From Opisthocomus hoazin (taxonomy: Eukaryota > Chordata > Aves > Opisthocomiformes > Opisthocomidae), in NCBI RefSeq assembly GCF_030867145.1, contig NC_134433.1, positions 16,155,896 to 16,219,895 on the forward strand: a DNA stretch of 64,000 nucleotides, given 5' to 3'. The notes under the pieces were generated by a model. The model was not told the DNA's origin, searched no databases, and saw only the letters and a list, made by a program, of their open reading frames with translations. Below, piece after piece: positions 46,901 through 58,835 of the stretch. Position numbers and translations under genes: made by a program. Positions within the stretch are counted from its first letter, which is position 1. Each line of letters starts with the position of its first letter.

Positions 46901-49900
46901 TGAGAAGGCTGAGGCTGAAGGCACGGTGGCACCCTCGAAGGTGACATTTGTTGAGCTGGCACCTCAGAGCATTTCAGCTTCACCTTTCCAGATCCAAATC
47001 TCGGCGTTGTTTGGGAACCACAGCTGGAGGCCCACCAGTATCCTCAGCAGCTGCTCTTTATGTTACTTCTTACCAGGATGCCCTTTCAAGAAAAAGAAAA
47101 AGCTTGGAAAATTTGGGCAGTACTTAGCTGGGGTGGACAGGGTCTCCTGGACTCGTTCTTCCTGACTGAGGCCGTTTTGGAGTAATACATCATTAAGGCT
47201 CTGTCGCTCTCGTGGCGTATTGGTGTAACGCATCACCAGAGGAGCACTGCTCCAGTGACGCATTGCTCGTCACGTAACGTCAGCCTCTCACCTCCCGAAC
47301 CTCCACCAGCAAGAACATGCTCAGGACAGCCGGTACATTTTAATTTACTATTTTCAAAAACTTTTGGAAACTTGCACTGTTTATTTGAAACTCGGGTTAA
47401 TTTCCTTCTGGGTACCCAGCTGGGCCCAGCGGCACCGTTTTCAGGTCCCTGGAGAAGAGCTGCCATTCCTGGAGAATACCCTGCAGGCTTTACCATGCCA
47501 GGCTGCTTAAAAGGCGAAAACAATTTCAGGAACATACTGAAGCCAATGGAAACCCCCTAGGGTTTCTTCACATTTTACACTGCTGGCGCTAGCAGCCCAG
47601 AAGAGTTCTGTTTGCAGTTATCCAAAGAGCAAGTACTGCAGGGACTGCATTCCCACCGACATCCTCAGACCAACCCCCCCAGCTGCCAAAAGTAGGTTGA
47701 AGACAAGATTCAGAAAACCTTACAAGCTTAGGGTTAATTTATAGCCAGATTCTCCACCCAGACACCAAACTCCTTGTGCTGTGTTTCCCACGGACCATCT
47801 CAGAGCCGTCGGTGGTACCTAGCTGGTGGGAAACACCGTGCACGAGGAAGAGCTCGGTTTGCATCGTCCGAGCCCACGTGCCTCAGTTTCCGTGTTTAAG
47901 CCAGCAGGCTTCTGCTCAAGATTCCCAACATTGTTCTCTGGAATAACCCAGCAACCTGACTCGGATACAGTGGGATATTTAAGCCCCTGGCTGCTGTGTG
48001 TACAGGACAGAGGAACGAGAGAGAGCAGTGCCATGCCTGACTTCCACCTCTTCCCCATCAGCCGGCTGCCCCAAGGTGGGAGCTCCCGCCAGCCCCCACC
48101 GGCCCCTGCCCGCCTGATCCCCCCAGCCCGGAGCAGCCCTCCGCAGGCAGCACGGGCGGGAGAGCCCAGCCCCAGGCGGAGGGGACGCTGCAGACGGGAA
48201 GGGTGAGCATCACCCCAACGCTTCCCCCCTCACCAGGGCTTTGCTCCTCTCCCCTCTCCCCCCGGCGCAGAGCCGTGGCTGGAGCTCGCAGCGAGCAGGG
48301 CTGGGGACAGCCCCGCAGTGCTGCTCTCCGTTCCGCATCTGCCCCGAGAGACACCCGACAAACACCAACTGCACGGGACGGACCCCATCCCGGCTGCCGG
48401 TCTCTCCTTGGGAACCAACCCCGGCACGACGCCGTCTCGCCGGAAAGCTCTTCCTCGCTCATGCGGAGGAAGCACCGCAAACACCGAGGGCTCTCCGCAC
48501 GCTGCCAGGTGTCCGTGGGATTTGTTATAAAACCATCACCCAGGTAAACAGGCAACAACAAAGCTGCTCAGCAGACTAAATATAATCTGATGAAGAAATC
48601 CGGCTTGAAAGTTTGGTCACAGCAGCTCATAACACTATTTTGGAGACAAATTTCTGAGCCTTTCCCTTCAAACACGCTCCTCCAGCCGTGTGTGTGTGGC
48701 TACTCAGCACAGCAAAGCTTTTTGCCAGAAAATGAGGGCTGGCTGCTGCCTTCGAGTCACCTCCCTGGTGGCCAGCAAGACTAAATATCTCCAAAGGCGA
48801 AAAGGAGAGTTGTTTCCCAAGCTCTTTGCTTTCTAACCCATTTCGCTTCCATTTTAGCACCGTGCACCCCTAAGACCCACTGCAGACGGTGCCCGCCGTC
48901 GCGCCGGGGGATGGACCCGAGGGAAAGGAGAAACGCAGGAGCTGCCACCGCAGAGGAGGACACCGATCCGCACGGCTCGCTGTCCCGTCTGGGGACCGTG
49001 CCAGGACCCGCTGCTGCTGCCGGCAATGCTGTCCAGAGGCACAAAACCCCTCACCTTAGGGGAGAGAGCCCTGCAGCCTTAGTGCTCGTATCCCTTTCAG
49101 ATCTCTGCCTTTGTTTTTTTAACCCTGGTTGCAACTATCCAAATATCCCACGTTTCCCCTGAGAGTTTCTCATCCTCCTCTGAAATTCCAGCCCAGCACA
49201 GGGAGTTACTGGAGACTGAAAAAGAGCAGGGATTTTGGCATGTCCGTGCCAACCCATCTCTCTCTGCGTCCATTTTCCCGTGGTCAGAGCACACAGCAGA
49301 CGCTGGCTGCAGCAGCGCCCGCGGGGCCCGAGCCGGTGGACAGCTATGGTGGCACGGGGATGGATGGCACCCAGCCTGGCATAAAACACAAAGCCATCCC
49401 ATACATAACAGGCCCTTCAAAATATTTTGAATACGTGGTGGATCTGGATGATGAGTTTATATCTGAGCACTTCATATCCAGATTTACTCTATTGTCACAC
49501 CAGGACTGGAGAAAAAGTCCTGTAAATACCACGCGGTCTAGAGGCTGAGGACCTCAGTTCTGTTTCAGGTGTTGCCTTTTAAAAGTTGAGACATCAGGGA
49601 AGTCCCATTTTACCTTGCTGACTCCCTGCCTTCCTTATTGCTCCAGTTCCCTCCCCGGGGCTGCCCCTCTGCGCCCAGCCGAGCCGCTGCGGGCAGCAAA
49701 CGGCTGCTGCACCGGCACGAGAGCCGCGGCGCGTCCCTGCCCTGCTCGGCAGCCCCGTGCGTTGCTTTGACAGCTCTGTGGCTACAACCCCACTGTTAAT
49801 ACAAATCACTCCAAGGAGCAGGTGATGGGAGGTGACAATTATCAAAACTTTATCTCTTCTAGGGGCTTTACTTTTTTGAAAGACGCAGAAGTTTTTAAAA

Positions 49901-49921
49901 CTTTTTACAGTTACTCCTTCC

Positions 49922-49967
49922 TCCGCTTTTTGCTCACCTCTCTGTCCGCTTTTTGCTCACCTCTCTG
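49922..49967. repeat. Perfect 23-bp tandem duplication
   Basis: Two identical head-to-tail copies of TCCGCTTTTTGCTCACCTCT plus CTG. A simple local duplication in non-coding DNA. Confidence 0.9.
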
Positions 49968-52900
49968 TGTCGCTGTGGTTTACTGTAGATATAACGTGGC
50001 TGGTTCGAATCAATAGGGGGACAATATTCAGCTGTTCTGTATCAACAACAACAAAAAGAATAAAATTAAAACCAACACAAACTCAGCTGAGAAAGTAATA
50101 AGAAAGGAAACTCAATTACTGTTTCATTTGGCATTATTGTAGCTCTGCTGCTCTTTGTGAGGGACTTCTTCCAGGCAAAATTGGAGAGATTATCTTGTCT
50201 GGATGTTATGAAGTAGCTAATCCCTCCCGCAAGCGGAGGAGAGCCAGATGCTTCACGTTGGGCCAGCAGCAGCGTCAAACGGTGACAAAGCGCTGCCCCG
50301 GCTCCCGGGCTGCCCCTGCCCTCGCCTCCAAAGGCAGCCTGTTGCCAGGGCTTGCCACAGCCCGCAAGATACCAAGATCTCTCCAAGACAGCCCCAGAGA
50401 TGTCCCCTGTCCCCGCACAGCCCCGGGGAGCGAGCCGCAGCTGCGCAGCCTGCCTGCCTCTCCGCCCCGGCAGACAAGCCCCGCGCACGGCCGCGCAGAG
50501 CCCTCCGCGCGCGTCACCCCAGCAGCTCATCGCCAGCTAGCACGAAGGCAGCAACCGGCACCGCGACGTGCAGAGATGCCGGGGCCGGCAGCGAGCAGAG
50601 CGGGGCTCACCCGGACCCCAGAAGGCAGCTTGGGGCGAGGGGTGCAGGGTGGGAGCCCCTCGCGTGCCCCAGCACCGACACCCATGGCAGGCACGGCTCC
50701 AGCCGGCGCGGCCCAGCGAGGTGTTGGGGAACCGAGAGCCACGGGCAGGGACGGGGTTCGGCAGCGGGTGAGTAAATCCCCCGCAGCCAGCTGTCTCCTC
50801 CTCTGCTTGCGGGGAACGGGAGGGAAATGGTATTTTTAGAAGAGAGCAAGGCTGCTGTTGGGCGTCGCTGTGCCTGGTGAGGTAGCTCCAACATCCCCGC
50901 CGGGCAGCGAGCGCGGGTGGTGGGCGGCAGGGACTCCCCTCCGCAGGCCCCCCGGCACAGTCACCGGGCCCAGCTCCACACCGCTTCTGTGCCAAGTCTT
51001 CCTGACGAAGAGCTGAGGGTTTGGTCCTGCTGCGATGGGAAGGGAGGCAGAAGCCCTGCCGTTCCCACACCACGCTGCTGACCCCCGGCAAAGCCGAGCT
51101 GGCAGCCCCGTCCCTGCTGCCTTCCCCACGGCAGCACCCTCGACCCAGCCTGGACCACCCCACCGCAGCCGGCTCATCCCCGGCGTTACCATTGGTCTGC
51201 GTGAGGAAGACGACAGCATGAAAGGACAAGGTGGGCCCGGAGAGCTCAGCTCTCTGCCCCAGCAGACTGCAGCGGCTCCCCCTCCTCACTGAACAGAGAT
51301 GAGGATGAGGATGTTCCTGCCTTCCTCCGTCCAACCAGCTACAGGACACCCCGCGGCAAGGCATGGAGTAGAGACCTCAGAAAGCAACGTAGCAGAAACA
51401 ACCTACCCACCGGTGTTGTCTTCACTGGATTTTACACGGCACTTCTGATAAAACTCCAGGGCCGTTCTTTCCAGTAAAGACAAAGTCTCATTCTCATGTA
51501 AGAATAGCTATTTTTTTGTCACTTCATACTTAAACGTAACCAGGGTAAAGTTGCCTCAAACAGAAATTCATCAAGGTCTAATCTTTAATCACGCTGTACA
51601 TTAACCCAGAGCAACGTATTTACGCAGACAGCGCTGACACAACCAACACCCATCAGCTCAGGGAGAGGTCTCTGTTACAGCCCTCAGAAAATGGCAATCA
51701 CGAGCCCTCAGGTCTCACCAGCTCCGGGACTAAGCCCGCTTGCCCTCCCTCTTCCGTAAAGATAACGGAGAGATAAAACAGCCTCTCCCCTGCCCATCCC
51801 CGCCGCCCCTCGAGCCCCGCCGCGCAGGCAGAACGCGTTGGCGACGCTGGGGAAAGGCAGGAGGTCGCTCGGCTGGAACAGCTGCCCTGCCCGGGTGGCT
51901 GCGGCTCTGTCCACACACACGCACACATTTCATACATGCATACATTTAATGATAATTACTTCTTTTCAGCAGCAAGCAATGTGCCTGTTACAACCAAAAA
52001 TGATTTTGCTATTTCAGCGTTGGGAAATCTGCAAGTCAAAGGTGAGGGAACGACCGCACAGAGCAGCCAATATTAAAAAATCCCAATCTGGCAGCCAGCA
52101 GTGGCCTGCGATTCCGGGAGAGCTGGATTGCCAATCATCCTTCCACCTCTGCGCTTTAAATAGCAATAATGTGTTGAATGTGAAATTGCCTGTGCTGATG
52201 TGGTTTGCTTCATGCTATTAAAATACAAGCGTTGGGACACATCTTACACAGTTGTGATTCCTCTGAGACATTGTTGGGGGAAAAATACAAAATCCAGTAG
52301 AAATTGGGGGGACCAAGAGGTGAAGGGGAGGGAGAAGCGGCCCGTCAGGTCTCTGAGAGAGCACAAGTGTACAAAAGGAAGCAGGGAGAGCATTGCTGAG
52401 CTCATCTGGATATGCCCAGGAAACAGCCAATTATCTCAAAGTCACTGGAGTACATTAAGTGACAGAGATTATTTCCTATAATATTTATTCCCTGTTTGAT
52501 TTCCATTGGTTTTGCCAGATCAACACTCGGCCCAACACCTGAGCCCCTGGGTTGGAGCTGGGCTGCTGCCGTGCTTCCCGGCAGCATTTTTCCCTTCACA
52601 GAGACGCAGGCACCAGCAGCAGGCGCCCGCTGCCCCGCGCCCGTCGCACGGAGGCACCGAGCGGCTGAGCCGTTTGCCCGAGAAACGGGCAGCCCGGCCG
52701 CGGAGGAGGGGAGGGCAGGAGCCAGCTCCAGCAGTTTGTGTGTGGAAGGTACCTGGTTTTGCCAGCAAGCCGAGCAGCGTCCGCGTCCCGCGCTGGCCGG
52801 TGTTCCCCTCCCGAGGGGCCTCGGGGGGAGCGGAGGTGATGCCCGCACCGCAGCATCCCTCCACGCCCGGCTGCGAGGCTCCGTCTGCTTGCAGGCAACT

Positions 52901-55900
52901 CCAGCCGGGTCCGTACGAGCGGGGTGGGAGCTGTTGGGCTGGTCCAAGAGCGAAGCCGAAGGCAGGATGAAGCACTGGACACCGCACAGGTAACCTGGCT
53001 CCAACTGAATTTTGGGCTCGCAGGAGGTGTCCCACGGGTGCCTGCTGCAGTGTGCCTGACCCGGCGTCTTGCGTCAGGGAAAGCAGCGCAGGCTCGTGCA
53101 GGAGCTGCGGGACGCGGGCAGTTGGTCAAACCGCGCTCTCGTGTTTGGGTTGGTCGCCCAAACCACGCAGCAGCGTTCCATCGCACGCCCTCCTCCGAGC
53201 GGCCGGCTTGGCCAGGGCTTTCCCGCGCCGTCAGTAAGGACACGGCGCGCTGAATCCTCACCAAGCACGGCGCTTCGCATCTTCGTAGGAGCGGTCTTCC
53301 TCCTGAAGCAGGTTGTCATTACGCACTCTGACAGCCACATAACTCTTTTTGGGTGAACAGATCCCTTAATCTATCATTTTACAGCCTTACTTATATACAA
53401 GTATCCACATATGATGCATATCTGTGTAAAAAATTACGCAAGCCATCTCTGCATAAACAGCTATACTGCTGAAAGAGGAAAGCACTGTGATGGACGCAGT
53501 CTCATTTCCGTCCATCCAAGAAGTTATTGCGTGGTTCAGTAACCTCCACCCCTCTTCTCTGTCTACACGCACTGAGCCGTTTCTCAGCCACACCGCCCAG
53601 GAGCCCAACCTCTGCAAAGCCTTTCAAGGCCATTCCTAGCTCAGATGCACGACCATGGGCTGAGGGTGAAGAAAATAAACTTAAAAATGAGCCTTTAATA
53701 TTCTCAGGATTTATTTAGCTACAGCACTGACTAGTGTGCGGGCCAGGCAGGGCGGCCGCCGTGCCGGGAGCTGCACGGAGCAGCAGCGGGATGGGGGTCC
53801 TGCCGTCGGCAGACGGGCGAGACATGGGAGCGGGAGGTGGAGAACCGGGATGCACAGCGTACAGCTGGGGGGCAAAGCAAAGAGATTTAAGGTCCTTGAG
53901 AGTTTTATTAGTCCATCTGCAGCAGATCTAGGACTGAATCTTTTTATGAATATTTTTTAAGAGAATAGGCATACCAGTAAAGTCCTAGCAATAAAAGGTG
54001 CCAGGATGGAATAAAACCAGAAGTATCTCTGTTCATCACACTCACGGAGCCCACGCTCTTCAAACAAGGTCACACAAAACCAGTGCTCGAACCCATCTTT
54101 CTCCAGCCCCTTCACTGCCGAGCTGTCCCAGGGCCCTCCGTCCGGCCCCGCACACAGCACCGCTCCTCTCCCCACCACGCTCCAACTCTGCAGGTTTGTC
54201 CCTCGCAGCCGGCGATGTCCCCTGGCACGGCCACATCCTCCGTCCACCCTGCAGCACCTCCACCGGGACCGCAAACCCAGCCGGCCAGAGAGCGCAGCAT
54301 AACCCAAACCAAAAGGCCAAGAAAATTAACTTGAACACGTTAAATGAGAAGAACAAAGGCCTTTGAGGCGAGCTGGAAGAGGAGTTGTGCAGAGAGGAGA
54401 AAACAGCCTGGGCAGTGAGGTGCAAAGGTGCCGTGCTTACAGCGGTCGCGGCGCAGAGGAGATGGCGAGCGAGATATTGATCTGATAAGCAGATGAGCTG
54501 AAATTCTGAGTGCATCGGAGACGCTGATAGGAAAGAAGAGGTAGCTGGAGAGACAGGGGAACGCAAGAGAAACAGCTGTGTACACTGAGATGCATGAGAT
54601 GTTATGGAAAATAGAAGGTCATCGTGATCCATGAAATTCTCAGAAGAAATAGGAGAAGTGGAGATCGCAGGGAGACAGCAGATGTTTTCATGCCAAGACA
54701 ATGATGGAACCGTAATTACAGCGAGATAGAGCATCCTGCACAGCCACAGCAACGAAGAAACAAAACCCAGCCCCAAACCAGACACGTCTGATTGGCATCT
54801 GCTAAAGGCTGCAAAAAAGTAATAAGCATTTAGCCCTTCTATTACCCCGGAGTCAGAGAAGTGGAAGGAGGAGGCCACCTCTTCGCCGCGGAGCACGAAC
54901 ACTGCCCAGGAGGTCGAGCTGCTGACAAAGCCGTGTATTTGTACGGCCGTCACACGTGGCAGAGCTGGGGGCTCGGGAGCTGGGTTTTCTCCCCGTTTCC
55001 AATAAGGGGGAGACCAGGCACGCACGGCTCGAGGCTGGGACGTTCAGCAGGCAACGGGGCAAGCGCTTCTCCCCGTTCCTGGGCAAACCCGTCCCAGGAG
55101 TCCTGCGCAAGGGCACGTCCCCAGCGAGCGGCAGAGCCAGGGCCCCGCACACCCCAGGGCTCTCGTCCCGTGGCGAGGTCCAGAGGAGGACGAGCGTGGT
55201 CTGAACCTGGGGTCGGGGTTGCGTGCTGGGAGCGCGGCTGTCCCTGCGAGCTGCCAGCCCTGCGGCGCGGTGACAGCCCTGCGAGCCGCAGCAGCGCTGG
55301 GACACCAGGGGACCAGCCCCTGTGAGACCAAGCAGAGCCCAGGCAGGCCCAGCAGATGCCATGAGCCCGGTCCCAGGGCTTTGAAAGCATCACTGGGCAC
55401 AAAAATTTACATCAAGCAAAGGCAACTAATGGAGGAAAAATAGAAACTCACGGGCAGTGGAGCAGCACAGAGCACCACAGGAGGTAAAGAGAGCCCTCGG
55501 GTACCTGTGTCTGCATGACCATCAGCAGAGGTTCCCAGCTTCCGACTCAGGTCTGCGCGAGGGCCAGACTTCTTCTGCAAGAGGGTTTGCCCTCCAGTTT
55601 GCCACCCTCTGCGTCTGTTAATGCACAGCTCACGAGGTCTGTCCGAGTAGACTACCTGGCGCTCACTGCCTTCGGGAGGAGGAGGAGAAGGGAAGGGAGA
55701 GGACCAAGATGTACTTCCAAACACAAAAGTGGCCACTGGTACAGTAAATCTGCACCATGCCTTTAAAATCCTGGGCTGAGGCAGCAGCCGGACAGCCAGC
55801 ACAGCCCCGCTGCCTGCGTTTGCTCTGCACGACCTTACACCGGCAGCGGCTGAGCCTTCGTCTGCACGACGAGTCTCCGAGGAGACCTTTCCCCCTGCTT

Positions 55901-57482
55901 CCCCAGGGCAGCACCGTGCCGTGCGGCTCGCAGGCAGCCGTCCTGCCTGGCCCACGGTGCTGCTCCCGCGGCACCGGGCTCCTCAGGAGCACCGGGAGAG
56001 GCAGAGCTGGGCCCCCTGAGCCCTCGCTTCCTTCTCCCTCAGCGGTGAGAACAGGCTCCAATTATTTTTGTCAGGTCTTAAACAGAACAAGGTGACAGTC
56101 ATGACACATGGCATCTTTCGCCGACCGAAAGGCTCCCGGACGCGCCAGTGCTGCCTGCGCCAGCGTAGTGACACACGCTCAGGTTGTGAACCACCTCTGG
56201 AATACAAATGGGCTTGGAAAGATAAAAATAAGGTTTGAATTTATTGCTGATTAAACAAATTAAAGACACGTTCCTGCACCACACCTGCAGCATACCAACT
56301 GGGACATTTTTCCTGGCTCACTGGCACTTGCTGGGTTGGTGCCTCTCTCCAAGAAGCAGACCCAACTGTGCTTTTCAGTGTCCGCACCTACAAGTCCATT
56401 TTTCAGTGCGAGCACAACCAGCTCGCTTCATTTTGGCTAGGGGGGGGGGAAAATTATCTGACTTAGGATAAAGAAAAAAAATCTTGCTTCTGTGCGCGGG
56501 GGCAGCTCTGTGCGGAAAGGCACGCCGCAATCTCAGGAAAAAACCGCAAGCAAATCGGGGGTCAGCCTCTGCCAGCGAAGAGCAACACTTCTTTATCACC
56601 CCCAGCCCAGACACTGCGTAAGGACAAATCTGCACAAGCAGAGATAGGATCTGGACCTGCGAGCAGAGAGGAACATCCAAAGCATGTAAATCAAGGTCCT
56701 ATAGATGCGTCTTATGGCTCAAGATTACGCGTCTGCCGTCAAGGACTGGGAGCCCGGCGCGCTGCGCTTCTCCCGCACCGTTCAGGCAAAAATCATTCCG
56801 ACTCCCCGACGGGCTGCGGCGCTCGGCTGATGCTCGAGTGCCATCTGCTGCTCTCCCCTCGCTCCCAGGGCCCAAAGCTGGGACGGGACCGAGCCTGGGA
56901 GCTGAGCTGTTGTCCCTCAGGTCACGCTGGATGTGGGCACTAGACGCTGGCGGTCTCCTGGGGAAGGAGCAGAACCCGGGGGCTGTGGGATGGGGACAGG
57001 GCAGGTACAAAAAAACCAACGCCAAACCGACTTTTCTCCACCACGGCTCTTTCCTCACTCATTCGTGTTTGGTTTTCTGGCCTCAGCAGGCGTCTGGGGC
57101 AGGACTGGAGACCTGCAGCGCTTCGGGCTGCAGCTCCTCGCCGTGTGCCTGCGTAGAACACACCGCCGGACGCCGCAGCAGCGCAGCCACGCTGCCTGCG
57201 CTGGCAGAGGAGAGGCTGTGTTCTAACTTTCGGAAACACAGGAGAAGAATTAGAGCTACGGACTTGACGAGGCAGCCAAACACTTTTTTCCTGCTCTGAC
57301 AAAACAATCCTTCCCGTGGAGAACAAGCATCTCTCAAGGAAGGGCTGGGCTCCCTGGTGTCCCTCCCCAGCGTCACTTCTGCGCCGGGGACAGCACAGCC
57401 GAGGAAGACCAGGCGGCTGCGGGCAGCACTGGCAGACCCGCTGGGCGATGGTGGGCAGCCGAGGGACCGCCGTCTGCTCCCC

Positions 57483-57522
57483 TGCGACCGACAGCGTCCC
57501 TCTGCGACCGATAGCGTCCCTT
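57483..57522. repeat. 20-bp tandem duplication
   Basis: Two head-to-tail copies of TGCGACCGACAGCGTCCCTC, the second differing at two bases. GC-rich intergenic DNA. Confidence 0.9.
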
Positions 57523-58724
57523 GGCCACCCAGCCGCCATTCCGCTCCACGTGCTGCTTGTGGCAGGAGAAGGGGAGCCACGCGTGGGTCGTGGCAGAGCT
57601 CTGGGCACTGCCAGGCCCGGTGCTGCCCGGCGAGGGCTGTTCGGCAGCGGCACGCGAAGGGAAGGCAGCCAGCGGAGAGCAAACCAGCTCCGGGAGAGGA
57701 GTCGTGCAGGAGGGCAGAGCCCCAGCGCGGGAGCCAGCCGGCCCCTTGCCCTCTGCGTGTGCGTGGGGACCTGCGAGCACACAGGAATCGGGGAAAGACC
57801 CGACATATTTCCTACTGGGATTCTGGCAGCTTCTCTGGGCGCTAGCTTCCAGCAAGCATCGAGATGGCTGGAGCAAACCTCGGGTCAGCCGCTGCCGCAG
57901 CCCTGCGCAGAGCTTCGCAGGGGAACGCGGTACGACCAAGAGATGCTTCTGCTGCTATCTGCAGCTACAAACGAAAGAGCGCTTCTTGAGAGGGCCAGAA
58001 AAGTGGTTTAGGAGCACTCAGAGAGAGACACTCTCGACCCAGACAACACACAGGAGAGAGGCCCAGATCCACAAATTACTCTGAAAGTGCTGTTTTCCAG
58101 AAATGAGGGCACCTCGCTTGAAACAGCACCGAAACACCTCGTCAGCATTCTTGAATCCAAACCGCGGAGCTCGGGTACAAAAAAAGAACCTCACACACAC
58201 CACGCACAGCGTTCTGAAGCTGGGACACCAACCGCACAAGGCAGCGAGAACGTCTGATCCCACTTCCCCTCTCCCAGGGGAAGGCTGAAACCTCAGCGCA
58301 GTCACGGCTACAGCACCACGCCTGCCACCTCCTCCCGCTCTCCGCCAGGACGGACAATACCTTTAGGAACATCCAACCCCGTCCTTGACACCAAAACACA
58401 CACGTGGGGGTCTGCTGCAGCTCTTCTACGTTCTTGATTCAGCAAAAGGAGGAAAGCTTCCGGCACGCGTTGGCCTCGGCAGAGGGACAGCAGGGCGAGG
58501 GCAGCGCCAGGGCTGGGTGCAGGGAGGATGCGTGGTACCCACCAGCTCCCACCTACGGAGCTCAAGAGCTCTGATGCCTCAGCCTGGAACAGACAGGTGA
58601 CAGAAGAGAAGTCTGTGAACTGGCAGGCAGTACAGACCAGCCAAAGCAGGGGCCATTCCTCACCTTTCTGTGGCAGCAGGGTGATGGATTAGCCAGGGCT
58701 GCTTTCAGGCAATTTAGAAAACAA

Positions 58725-58835
58725 ACAGGAAGCCCTTTTTCCACTCGCACATAATTAGGTTGTGGGACATCTTGCCACAGGACATCATGAAGGTCAGGAG
58801 GACAAATGGACTCAGAACACCACCACACAAACTCA
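58725..58835 (+). mobile_element. Degraded CR1 (CR1-L-like) fragment
   Basis: The stretch CACATAATTAGGTTGTGGGA followed by CTTGCCACAGGACATCATGA and AGGTCAGGAGGACAAATGG resembles the 3' region of the old CR1-L group (usual form: cataatta...tggaactcattgccacaagatatcattgaggcc). Similarity is only moderate and no open frame remains. Flanks are not assigned. Confidence 0.5.

Larger units (their letters stand above)
43927..58724. other. Non-coding intergenic stretch with GC patches and possible regulatory blocks
   Basis: No recognisable protein. The long frames at 44003-44911 (+), 50537-51364 (-), 54060-55025 (-) and 56940-57806 (-) lie in GC-rich DNA, compete with equally long frames in other phases, and show no motif I know. 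AT-rich blocks at about 45040-45460, 46200-46680 and 52400-52520 look like conserved elements. A CpG-rich patch at about 50250-50770 ends at a strong splice-donor-like site. Two short tandem duplications are listed separately. Confidence 0.6.

Noticed and set aside
54060..55025. 321-codon minus-strand frame
   Set aside because: No recognised domain, no splice or promoter support, and residue order looks random; long chance frames are common in this GC-rich area.
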